Below, piece after piece: positions 56,103 through 64,000 of a DNA stretch of 64,000 nucleotides. Each line of letters begins with the position of its first letter. Position 1 is the first letter of the stretch. Source of the stretch: Methanobrevibacter sp. TMH8 (lineage in GTDB: Archaea; Methanobacteriota; Methanobacteria; Methanobacteriales; Methanobacteriaceae); NCBI RefSeq assembly GCF_020148105.1, contig NZ_JAHLZE010000007.1:1-64000 (forward strand). The letters run 5' to 3'. The notes under the pieces were generated by a model that was given only the letters and a program-made list of their open reading frames with translations, did not search any database and was not told where the DNA came from. The position numbers were made by a program, and so were the translations under genes.

Positions 56103-56825
56103 ATGATTGAAACTTTATTTCAGATTTTTGGTCAGACATTAATTATAATAGCTATTATGCTATTTATTTTACTAGTCTTGGCTCTTATTTTAGGTAGAAC
56201 CCTTCTTAAAAAAAATATTCTTATTTTTCCAAGATTAATTATCTTTGTATTAGATGTTTTCTACTCACCACTTAAACAATTAGCTAAAAGTTTAGGTTTT
56301 GATGAATCTATGGTCGATCATATTGGGGTAGAAGTTAGAAATAAGGTTAATGAAAAGAAGTTCAATGATATTGAACCTAAAGATAAAATAATCGTTTTTC
56401 CACATTGTCTTAGAAATCCTAAATGTGAAGCTATATTAGATGAAACTGGTCTTGTTTGTGATTGCTGTGGTAAATGTGCAATTGGTATAATCAAGCCAAA
56501 AGCTGAAAAAATGGGTTATAAAGTCTTTGTTATTCCAGGTTCAACTTTTGTTAAAAAAATTGTTAAAAACAATGAATTTAAATCTGTACTTGGAGTAGCT
56601 TGTTATGAAGATTTAAATTTGACTATGATGAAATTAGCTAATTTTGCACCACAAGGAGTCTTACTTTCAAGAGCAGGTTGTTTTAAAACTAAAGTAGATA
56701 TAAAAACAGTTCTTGAAAAAATTGGATATGAGAATTATGAAGATGATAATGAAAATCAAACTTTAAATTCTTATAAAAATGAAATTGATAGTCCTTGTAG
56801 TGAAAATAAACACGATATTAGGTAA
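56103..56825 (+). CDS. DUF116 membrane protein with Cys cluster
   Basis: The protein has an N-terminal double hydrophobic segment (about 8-35 and 45-60) and the DUF116 domain with FPHCLRNPKCEAILDETGL, VCDCCGKCAIG and VLGVACYEDL. The cysteines could hold an Fe-S cluster or zinc. The family is common in methanogens and anaerobes and has no known function. ATG 56103 is preferred; GTG 56091 is possible. The C-terminal tail (about 35 residues, acidic, Asn-rich) is variable. Confidence 0.85.
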   Translation: MIETLFQIFGQTLIIIAIMLFILLVLALILGRTLLKKNILIFPRLIIFVLDVFYSPLKQLAKSLGFDESMVDHIGVEVRNKVNEKKFNDIEPKDKIIVFPHCLRNPKCEAILDETGLVCDCCGKCAIGIIKPKAEKMGYKVFVIPGSTFVKKIVKNNEFKSVLGVACYEDLNLTMMKLANFAPQGVLLSRAGCFKTKVDIKTVLEKIGYENYEDDNENQTLNSYKNEIDSPCSENKHDIR

Positions 56826-56940
56826 TAACTTAAAATAATAAAAAAATAATAAAAAATAATAGATTGTAAAAAATATAGAATCAAAGTATATTAGATTCAT
56901 CTAATAAAAAAATAATAGAATCAAAGTATATTAAATCCAT

Positions 56941-57327
56941 CTAATAATGGTCTTCTATTTCATTATAATACTTTTCTTCAGCATTTTCATCGGGATGAAT
57001 CTCTAACCAATGTAAATGGATAACAGCATAGTTATCTAAGCATAATTTCTCGTCTTCAGCAACCCAAAGATCAAAAGGGAGACGATACTGCCTAATAATT
57101 TTTTTCAAATGAACAGGAGCTTGAGGGATGTATATTTTAAATCCTTCTTTATGAGCTAATTCTAAAAATTTTTTAAAAGATTTCTTTCCTTTTTGTGTAA
57201 CTTCAATATAATCTATATAAAGCTTTTTTTCATTTTCCATATATACTTTAGAGTTTAATTTGAAGTATTTCGGAATGAATCCAATTTTCTTAGCTATAGC
57301 ATGATCTTGATTTAGTCTTATTTTCAT
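56941..57327 (-). CDS. hypothetical protein, 128 residues
   Basis: I cannot identify it. It is compact and soluble, with a basic N-terminal part (KIRLNQDHAIAKKIGFIPK), a central VTQKGKKSFKKFLELAHKEG helix and an acidic end with HLHWLEIHPDENAEEKYY. His and Trp in the last part might bind a metal. The ORF is well formed and on the opposite strand from the genes on both sides. Confidence 0.6.
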   Translation of the reverse strand: MKIRLNQDHAIAKKIGFIPKYFKLNSKVYMENEKKLYIDYIEVTQKGKKSFKKFLELAHKEGFKIYIPQAPVHLKKIIRQYRLPFDLWVAEDEKLCLDNYAVIHLHWLEIHPDENAEEKYYNEIEDHY

Positions 57328-57677
57328 TTTTTAACCAATTGTTAATAAATAACAAAAAAATTATAATTATTTTCAATTATTATATTATTTATAGAATTCA
57401 TTATTAATATATTTTTATATTTTTATAATTTTATATTATTTTTATTTATGATTTTTATAATTTTTATAATTTTTATTAAAATTAAAATTATCAATAATAA
57501 TTGATAATATATATAATCAACAAGATAGTAATGATAATAAACGAATGGGTATATAATTTATAGATATATAATTTATATTATAAGTAAAATATCCTATTAA
57601 AATTAATTAATTTAATTAATTATTATTAATATTAATTTGTTGAAATAATTAATAATAATATAAAATAATTCAAATAA
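57328..57677. other. AT-rich gap
   Basis: About 350 bases of simple sequence (ATTTTTATAATTTT repeats). No gene is seen. Confidence 0.4.
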
Positions 57678-58559
57678 TTGAATAATAAAGATAATATGAT
57701 AGCTAATCCATTAGAAATTCCAATAACAGACAACCATATACATGTAGACCATATAAATGGAATTGGTCCTGTAAAAGTAGCTAAACAATTTTATAATGTA
57801 GGTGGTAGAGTTATGATTATTCCCAACAAACCATCTTGGTCTATGGGAGAAACATTTGAATTTGAAAAAGCTATGGATCTAGTTATTAGCTATTGTCATG
57901 AGATCACCCAAAATACAAAGGTGAAAGCTTTTCCAGTAGTTGGTGTTCATCCAGCTGAATTTTCAAAATTAATCGAAAGTGGAAAATCTCTGGAGGATAG
58001 CTATAAAAGAGTAAAAAAAGCTTTGGATTATGGAAAAAAACTTGTTGAAGAGAAAAAAGCTGTAGGAATTGGAGAGATTGGTAGACCCCATTATGAAGTG
58101 AATGGAGAAGAAATGAATTACCAAAACAAAATTCTCAAATATGGCCTTAGACTAGCTAAAGAATTAGATTGTCCAGTTCAACTTCATACAGAATCAGCTG
58201 AAGAAGAGCAATTTAAAGAATTTGCATCTTTTGCAGATGAAATCAATTTCAATAAAAAAAAATTAATTAAACATTATTCAGGACCATATATTCTTGAGGA
58301 AGAAAACTTTGGACTTACACCCTCAGTTATGTCTGGAAAAGATAATATTAAAAAAGCTATAGCTAAAGGAGATAATTTCTTAATGGAAACTGATTATCTT
58401 GATGAACTTAGTCGTCCTGGAGCTGTGCTTGGTCTAAAAACTGTTCCAAAACGAACACTAGATTTTTTAAACAAAGGGATATTTACAGAAGAAGATGCAT
58501 TTAAAATCCATAAAGACAATATAGAATCTATATATGGCATTAATACTGAAATTGATTGA
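57678..58559 (+). CDS. TatD-like metal-dependent hydrolase
   Basis: The 293-residue TIM-barrel hydrolase starts with the metal-binding ITDNHIHVDH, then VVGVHPAEF, VGIGEIGRPHY, CPVQLHTES, LIKHYSG and MLMETDYLDE-like NFLMETDYLDELSRPG, the standard ligand positions of the TatD/COG1099 archaeal branch. It should hydrolyse a phosphodiester or amide bond; the substrate is unknown. The start may be TTG 57678 or ATG 57696, and neither has a good ribosome site, so a leaderless transcript is possible. Confidence 0.85.
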   Translation: MNNKDNMIANPLEIPITDNHIHVDHINGIGPVKVAKQFYNVGGRVMIIPNKPSWSMGETFEFEKAMDLVISYCHEITQNTKVKAFPVVGVHPAEFSKLIESGKSLEDSYKRVKKALDYGKKLVEEKKAVGIGEIGRPHYEVNGEEMNYQNKILKYGLRLAKELDCPVQLHTESAEEEQFKEFASFADEINFNKKKLIKHYSGPYILEEENFGLTPSVMSGKDNIKKAIAKGDNFLMETDYLDELSRPGAVLGLKTVPKRTLDFLNKGIFTEEDAFKIHKDNIESIYGINTEID

Positions 58560-58764
58560 AATTGACTGAAATTCATTTTATTAAAATCATTAATTTTTTT
58601 TAAAAAAATATTATAGAAAAATAATACAAAATATAAAATTAAATAAAATTATAAAAATATAGAATTAAAAATATAAATCTAAATAAAAAATAATAAAAAA
58701 CTAAAAATAATAGCTATTTAAGAATAATAGCTATAATATAAAATATCCAAATTCTAAATCTATT
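58560..58764. other. short convergent gap
   Basis: AT-rich, between converging gene ends. It contains T- and A-rich runs that could end transcription on both strands. Confidence 0.4.
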
Positions 58765-59397
58765 CTAAACATTGAATATTTTAGCTACACCAACAATATT
58801 AGATGCATTTGTCCATTTTTCAATAGCTATCATTTCAACTGGAACACCATTTACATTCATAACTACAGTGTCATTATTGTCACTAGATAAGAATATTTGA
58901 TCCCCACTAATATTACCCAGTCTTTTAATAAGAAGAACCTCTTCAGGGTCTTTAACAACAATTATATCTCCAATTTTAGGACTTTTTGTTTTTTCGATTA
59001 TAACATTTTCCCCATCTTTTAAAGTTGGAACCATAGAAACACCATCAACTACGACTTCCATTGGCATTGTGTTTTCACCAAATTGAGAATTAACATTAAC
59101 AGTTATATCTTTAAAGCCATAATTTTTAGCTATTTTAGTTAAACCTTCTTTTAAAGTAGTTACATTGCTGTCTACATTATTCATTTGATCATAAGTATAA
59201 TTTTCCATTTCAGTACTCATCGAACCTATGTCTTTGCCAAAAGGTACTGCAATAGGACTTACAGTAACATTTTGACCATCTAATGTAACATCAAGTCTTA
59301 CAGTATCAGAGAAAGCAAAAGATACAACAATAACACTAAGAGCTATTACTATAATCAAAGCTACGAGAATAGTTATAAATTTTCTACTTTTTTGGAT
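58765..59397 (-). CDS. signal-peptidase-like (S24/S26) membrane protein, ATC start likely
   Basis: The frame has an N-terminal membrane segment and, near the end, an S24/S26 peptidase fold: VDGVSMVPTLKDGENVIIEK (the Ser of GxSMxPT is the nucleophile), IGDIIVVKDPEE and LLIKRLGN with the general-base Lys. This is the core of type I signal peptidases and LexA-like domains, but an extra 70 residues lie between membrane and catalytic part. TTG 59358 would give an N-terminus starting inside the membrane helix. ATC 59397 lies 7 bases after GGAGG and adds QKSRKFITILVAL, a normal basic signal-anchor start, so I use it (210 residues). It may process or monitor secreted proteins. Confidence 0.75.
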   Translation of the reverse strand: MQKSRKFITILVALIIVIALSVIVVSFAFSDTVRLDVTLDGQNVTVSPIAVPFGKDIGSMSTEMENYTYDQMNNVDSNVTTLKEGLTKIAKNYGFKDITVNVNSQFGENTMPMEVVVDGVSMVPTLKDGENVIIEKTKSPKIGDIIVVKDPEEVLLIKRLGNISGDQIFLSSDNNDTVVMNVNGVPVEMIAIEKWTNASNIVGVAKIFNV

Positions 59398-59766
59398 AAA
59401 AACTCCTCCATTTTAATAAAAAATCTACAAAAAATCAATATAATAATATTTAAAAATTTTAGATATAAATTATATTGTAGATATTTTTTAGATATTAATT
59501 GTATTAAATATTTTAGATATAATATATTTTAATATAATATAATATTTTAATATAATATATTGTGATATTAAATATTCTATATATAAAATATTCTATGTAT
59601 AATAAATTATTATATATAAATATATTAGATATAAATATAATTTAGATTATAATATACTTAATATTTTCAAATATAATAATGTTTACTATCTTATTTAAAT
59701 AAATATACAATATAGTTATTTAAATACAATATATAAATAAAAAATACATAAAATCATACATAAAGT
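59398..59766. other. AT-rich gap
   Basis: About 370 bases with repeated AATATATTTTAATATAATAT-like DNA and no gene. Confidence 0.4.
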
Positions 59767-60477
59767 TTAAATATCTTCCAATAAATCATCGTGATCCATT
59801 AAGTCCATATTCAACATTAATTTCATAGTTTCAATATCGATTTGACCAGGAGCTGTTACATCCCCACCTGTTGCAAAAGTAATAGGTGCATTAAATTTAG
59901 ACGCCATTACTCTTGTATAACTTCCTAATTCTCCCATAGAAATAGCTATAGTATTTTCACAACGTGACATAATAGCTAAAACACTAATAGTATCTTCAAG
60001 ATTTTTAGGCATAACAGCTATTTTAGCTACATCTCCCAATGATCTTTCTTTTTTTACAATTTCAAGCAAATCATCTACAGGAGGAGTTTTTTCAAAATCA
60101 TGAAAAGAAATAATAGTTTTAACTCCTACATCTTCACATTTACCTAAAATATAATTTCTAAGACAAGAATCTGTTTGAAGCTCAATATCAATATATTCAA
60201 CATATTTTAAACCACAGCAAGATTTAAGAATATCAATTCTTTCTCTTTCACTTCCAACGAAACTACCTCCTTCATCTTTACTACGATTAGTAGCAATGAT
60301 TGGAAAAGCTATCTCCCCTATAATTTCTTTAATAGTGTTAGAATCAGCATTGACTATTCCATCTATTCTAAGTTCAAGAAGATCAGCTCCTTTTTTAATA
60401 TAGTCATTAGCTGTATTAATAATATCTTCTGTATTTTTCTGCATTATAGGAATAGCTATTTTAGTTTCTGAAATCAA
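59767..60477 (-). CDS. aroD: 3-dehydroquinate dehydratase, type I
   Basis: The 236-residue type I dehydroquinase (shikimate pathway step 3) has DLLELRIDGI, the Schiff-base lysine in DVAKIAVMP, the catalytic His in IISFHDFEKTP, and SMGELGSYTRV with GGDVTAPGQI at the end. TTG 60477 follows GAGG by 7 bases and is used. In methanogens dehydroquinate comes by a different early route, but this step is usual. SucD, HMG-CoA reductase and a conserved protein follow on the other strand. Confidence 0.95.
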   Translation of the reverse strand: MISETKIAIPIMQKNTEDIINTANDYIKKGADLLELRIDGIVNADSNTIKEIIGEIAFPIIATNRSKDEGGSFVGSERERIDILKSCCGLKYVEYIDIELQTDSCLRNYILGKCEDVGVKTIISFHDFEKTPPVDDLLEIVKKERSLGDVAKIAVMPKNLEDTISVLAIMSRCENTIAISMGELGSYTRVMASKFNAPITFATGGDVTAPGQIDIETMKLMLNMDLMDHDDLLEDI

Positions 60478-61017
60478 TATTCTTCCTCTTTTATAAAATG
60501 AGATATAATTAAATTATTTATTTAATAATTTTATTTTAATTATTCTAATTATTTATTTATAATTTTAATATTTTTAATATTGGTATTTTATTCAGTATTA
60601 TTATTTTAATTTACAATAATTTACTAAATTTTCTATAAAAAATAAAATATATTTTTCTTATATAATTAATTTTGCTATTTAATTCTCTGAGGTTTCAACT
60701 TAAGAAATTTTAGTAAAATTACTTTGTGTTAAAGTTTCTGAATCTAGATATGAAATTAATATTAAATCAATTAGTATTTAAATAACAATTAATAAATATT
60801 ATACTATTATAAATATTATATCATTATATTAATTAAAATAAAATTATTAAAAAATAAATTATAAAAATATAATTATTGAAATATAATTATAATGAAATAT
60901 AATTATAAAAAATTTATTAAAAATTAATAAAAATTAATGAAAAATAAATTATTGAAATAGAATATTAAAAAATATAATTATATGTTTTATATATTGAAAA
61001 GATAGTTTGGTGTTAAA
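60478..61017. other. divergent AT-rich promoter region
   Basis: About 540 bases between aroD and the next gene with simple ATAATTATAAT repeats. GGTG near 61007 serves the TTG at 61018. No other feature. Confidence 0.45.
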
Positions 61018-61743
61018 TTGAAGGTAACAGCTATTGGGGCAGATATATCTATTAATGATGTTTCTTGTAGTTATTCACTCACAAATAGTATTGAAAGAGA
61101 TATTTCAAAACTAGTAGATAAAGGTGCTCATAGTGCAGCTTTAACCAATATCACTGGTGATGATATAGTAATATCAGCTTTTGTAGAAGATGAATTACTT
61201 GAAGATATTAATCAAGAAATTGTGAATATTTTAAGGAATAATGCTGAAGACATCGGTGATGTAGGTGGAATATCATCTAATCCAGAAACTGCTGGAGAAG
61301 GAATTTCTTATGCAGAAGCAAAAATCAGACAAGACAGATATCCTGATGCAATAATAATTGCTTTTGATACATATGGAGGAGAAAGTTTTGTAGAAGATGT
61401 AGCTAACTCTTGCATTGATGCAGGTAGTGGAATGCCAGGGCTTACTGATGTTTGTAATAAATTAGGTGGAAAGCAAAGAAAAATCCCTGGTGTAGGTTAT
61501 GTTTCAAATGATACCGATGATCCAGTTATAGTAGCTACTATTGAAAATATTGAGTCTGTAGGTGTAGTTGCTAGTGCTATGATTGGTGCAGCATGTGGAA
61601 ATAAAAATACATATCTTGTGGAAAGAGGAACACCAGCTAATGTAATACCTGGAAGTGTAATTTTTTCAGCTACAGCTTTTATGAATGGCAATGTTATTGA
61701 TTTAGCAGTTCCTTTCCAAGAAAGAACAAGAATTTTAAGATAA
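61018..61743 (+). CDS. conserved archaeal protein, 241 residues, unknown role
   Basis: The protein is globular and well formed, with two or three Gly-rich repeats (GADISINDVSCSYS, SGMPGLTDVCNKLGG, GSVIFSATAFMNGNVIDLAVP) and DTYGGESFVEDVANSC. I do not recognise an enzyme motif. It starts at TTG with a GGTGTTAA site ahead. It is followed by sucD and hmgA in the same direction, so it may belong with acyl-CoA metabolism. I recall similar gene orders in other Methanobacteriales, but this needs comparison to confirm. Confidence 0.7.
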   Translation: MKVTAIGADISINDVSCSYSLTNSIERDISKLVDKGAHSAALTNITGDDIVISAFVEDELLEDINQEIVNILRNNAEDIGDVGGISSNPETAGEGISYAEAKIRQDRYPDAIIIAFDTYGGESFVEDVANSCIDAGSGMPGLTDVCNKLGGKQRKIPGVGYVSNDTDDPVIVATIENIESVGVVASAMIGAACGNKNTYLVERGTPANVIPGSVIFSATAFMNGNVIDLAVPFQERTRILR

Positions 61744-61838
61744 TTAATTTAAAATAATTAATAAAAATAACTAATATAATTAATCCGTGAATAAAAAATA
61801 AATTATTGAAATTATAAATAAGGGCAATGAGGGTAAAA

Positions 61839-62696
61839 ATGATTCTATTAAATGAAAATACAAAATGTTTAGTTCAAGGAATCACTGGAAAACAAGGTTC
61901 TTTTCATACAGAACAAATGCTTCAATATAATACTAATATTGTAGCTGGTGTAACTCCTGGAAAAGGTGGGCAAGAATTTCAAGGAGTTCCAATATTTGAT
62001 TCAATAGAAGAAGCTAAGGAAAATACTGATGTAAATGCTTCTATAATATTTGTTCCAGCACCTTATGCAAAGGATGCTGCATTCGAATCTATAAAACATT
62101 TAGATCTTGTTGTGATAATCACTGAACATATACCAGTTCACGATTCTATGGAAATAATGGCATATGCAAAAAAGAAGAATGTTATTGTTATTGGACCTAA
62201 TACTCCTGGATTAATATCTCCAAAAGCTGGAAAAATGGGAATAATGCCTACGCATATTTTTTCAGAAGGTAATGTTGGAGTTATTTCTAGAAGTGGAACT
62301 TTAACATATGAAGTAGCTAGTCAGCTAACAAGAGCAGGAATAGGTCAAAGCACTTGTATTGGTATTGGTGGAGACCCTGTAATAGGCACAGACTATTCTA
62401 CAATTCTACAAAAATTCGAAGACGATCCAGAAACCGAAAAAATCGTGCTGATTGGAGAAATTGGTGGAAATGCAGAAGAAAAAGCTGCAGAATATATTAA
62501 AGAAAATATCTCTAAACCAGTTGTTTCCTATATTGCAGGAATTACAGCTCCTCCTGGAAAAAGAATGGGTCATGCAGGAGCTATTATTGAAGGAAGTGCA
62601 GGAACAGCTGAAAGTAAAATGCAAGCTCTTGAACAAGCTGGTGTTAATGTAGCTAAAAAACCTTCAGATATAGTTGAATTAATTAAAGATTTATAA
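61839..62696 (+). CDS. sucD: succinate-CoA ligase alpha subunit
   Basis: The protein (285 residues from ATG 61839) has the CoA-binding Rossmann start [48 protein letters not shown] and the phosphohistidine GHAGAII near the end. It forms succinyl-CoA with the beta subunit, which is not in the window. Methanogens use it in the partial reductive citric acid cycle. GAGGGT lies 4 bases ahead of ATG 61839; the ATG at 61827 overlaps it. HMG-CoA reductase follows after 28 bases. Confidence 0.95.
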   Translation: MILLNENTKCLVQGITGKQGSFHTEQMLQYNTNIVAGVTPGKGGQEFQGVPIFDSIEEAKENTDVNASIIFVPAPYAKDAAFESIKHLDLVVIITEHIPVHDSMEIMAYAKKKNVIVIGPNTPGLISPKAGKMGIMPTHIFSEGNVGVISRSGTLTYEVASQLTRAGIGQSTCIGIGGDPVIGTDYSTILQKFEDDPETEKIVLIGEIGGNAEEKAAEYIKENISKPVVSYIAGITAPPGKRMGHAGAIIEGSAGTAESKMQALEQAGVNVAKKPSDIVELIKDL

Positions 62697-62724
62697 TCAT
62701 ATTTTAAATACTGTCTGTGAAAAA

Positions 62725-63945
62725 ATGGAACCTAATAATATCATCCAAAAACTCAAAAATGGTGAAATAAAGCTTTATGAAGTTGAAAAACATACTTCAT
62801 CAGTTGAAGAAGCTATAGACACAAGAAGAAGGTTTATTGAAGAAATTTCTAATACAAATCTTGATACAATAGCTAAATACTCTCTTGATATGGAATCAGC
62901 TGGGAAAAAAAATATTGAAAATCCTATTGGAACTATTCAAATCCCAATTGGAGTAGCTGGTCCTTTAAAAATCAATGGAGAGTATATTAAAAATAGTGAT
63001 ACTAATAATAATGAATTTTATGTTCCATTAGCTACTTCTGAAGGAGCCCTTGTAGCTTCAGTAAATAGAGGTTGTTCAACAATAACCGAAGCAGGAGGAG
63101 TAAACACCAGAGTCATTGATGATAAAATGACTAGAGCTCCTGTTATCAAAGCAAAATCAGCTTCAGAAACTGTAAAAATCAAACAATGGTTTGAAAATAA
63201 CTTCCAAAACTTAAAAGAAATAGCTGAAACAACAACAAGCCATGGAAAATTGATAAAAATTGATCCAATTCTCATTGTAGGAAATTATGTTTATCCTCGT
63301 TTTGTTTATTCTACTGGAGATAGTATGGGTATGAACATGGTAACCATAGCTACTGAGAAGGTTCTTGAACTTTTATTAGATGAATGTGAAGCTCAAATAA
63401 TTGCACTCAGTGGTAATGTCTGTGTTGATAAAAAACCATCTTCAATTAATTTAGTTGAAGGTAGAGGAAAAACTGTGGTAGCTGATATAGTTATTCCTGC
63501 AGAAATAGTGAAAAATAAGTTAAAAACCACAGCAGAAGCAATTGTAGAGGTTAATGTAGCAAAAAATCTCCTTGGTTCAGCTGCAAGTGGAAGTATGGGT
63601 TTTAATGCGCATTATGCAAATATGATTGGAGCTATATTTTTAGCTACTGGCCAAGATGTTGCCCATGTCGTTGAAGGATCTCTTGGAATCACTACTGCAG
63701 AAGATAGAGATGGGGATTTATATTTCTCTGTATCCATGCCCGATTTACCAATAGCTACTGTTGGTGGAGGAACAAGTCTTAAAACAGCACAAGAATCTCT
63801 TGAAATTTTAGGAGTAGTAGGTTCTGGAAAAGCTAAAAAATTTGCAGAAATAGTAATAGCTACTGTTTTAGCTGGAGAATTATCATTGATTGGAGCATTA
63901 GCTGCTGGACATTTAGCTAGAGCTCATCAACAATTAGGGAGATAA
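62725..63945 (+). CDS. hmgA: hydroxymethylglutaryl-CoA reductase (class I, archaeal)
   Basis: The 406-residue enzyme makes mevalonate for the isoprenoid lipids of the membrane. Motifs are ENPIGTIQIPIGVAGPL, the catalytic Glu in LATSEGALVASV, DSMGMNMVTIAT, the NADPH loop ATVGGGT, and the catalytic His in GHLARAHQQLG at the end. Full length, with no membrane domain, as usual in archaea. It is near the window end and complete. It follows sucD in one operon. Confidence 0.96.
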   Translation: MEPNNIIQKLKNGEIKLYEVEKHTSSVEEAIDTRRRFIEEISNTNLDTIAKYSLDMESAGKKNIENPIGTIQIPIGVAGPLKINGEYIKNSDTNNNEFYVPLATSEGALVASVNRGCSTITEAGGVNTRVIDDKMTRAPVIKAKSASETVKIKQWFENNFQNLKEIAETTTSHGKLIKIDPILIVGNYVYPRFVYSTGDSMGMNMVTIATEKVLELLLDECEAQIIALSGNVCVDKKPSSINLVEGRGKTVVADIVIPAEIVKNKLKTTAEAIVEVNVAKNLLGSAASGSMGFNAHYANMIGAIFLATGQDVAHVVEGSLGITTAEDRDGDLYFSVSMPDLPIATVGGGTSLKTAQESLEILGVVGSGKAKKFAEIVIATVLAGELSLIGALAAGHLARAHQQLGR

Positions 63946-64000
63946 TTTTAATAATAAATAATTTATTAAACTAATAAAATTTTTAAAATCATTAAAAAAT

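Overview
The window is strongly AT-rich archaeal DNA, most likely from a Methanobrevibacter-like methanogen (Methanobacteriales). The support is ribosomal protein L40e, HMG-CoA reductase, Tsr3, a DUF116 protein, an Orc1/Cdc6-like ATPase, beta-helix adhesin-like surface proteins, GGAGG/GGTGAT ribosome binding sites with many TTG and GTG starts, and TTTATA/TTTAAATA promoter boxes. The organism call is inference; no rRNA is present.

Layout. 0-2.3 kb is a graveyard: a frameshifted adhesin-like start and two decayed transposases. 2.3-5 kb holds a GMC-type Fe-S flavoprotein and ThiI. 5-24.5 kb is the most interesting part. It has a nitrogenase-like set NifH-NifD-NifK (7.1-11.1 kb), then a sulfonate/taurine-type ABC transporter (ATPase, permease, binding protein). 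A decayed second NifD start and a second permease follow (14.7-15.8 kb), then envelope genes, a radical SAM protein, tRNA-Cys, a NifX-like protein, FdhD, a Cys-rich HTH regulator and CysE. A 14-bp palindrome, ATAACAATTGTTAT or a close variant, recurs nine times between 5.0 and 24.2 kb. It sits just upstream of the methyltransferase, nifH-like, transporter, second permease, NifX-like, CysE and MetY genes, and appears to define one regulon.

24.4-30.5 kb is a cysteine/methionine and Fe-S block: MetY, cysteinyl-tRNA synthetase, CysK, NifS-like desulfurase and an IscU-like scaffold. The nitrogenase-like reductase, the importer and the thiol-assimilating enzymes could together take up a reduced or organosulfur compound, cleave it reductively, and feed the released thiol or sulfide to MetY/CysK. 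This is a hypothesis from context and from substituted active-site residues in the NifD-like subunit, which argue against ordinary N2 fixation.

30.7-37.1 kb has a bacterial-type RNase III, sugar-nucleotide genes (GT2 glycosyltransferase, SDR epimerase, GalU), tRNA-Leu and L40e. 37.5-44.8 kb, all on the minus strand, has a 1562-residue beta-helix surface protein with an unusual helical C-terminus, two tandem paralogs and a membrane protein. 45-48.7 kb has Tsr3, a small HTH protein and two membrane-anchored extracellular proteins. 48.8-53.7 kb carries a tandem pair of ChlI/ChlD (chelatase-type AAA+VWA) units. One is fused; the other is split by a one-base difference at an A7 run that looks like a -1 frameshift site. 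54-64 kb has a short Orc1/Cdc6-like ATPase, zinc-ribbon and conserved methanogen proteins, a TatD-like hydrolase, a signal-peptidase-like protein, AroD, SucD and HMG-CoA reductase.

Several genes with a good ribosome binding site have only ATT, ATA or ATC as the well-placed in-frame start, so AUH initiation should be considered when start sites are assigned.
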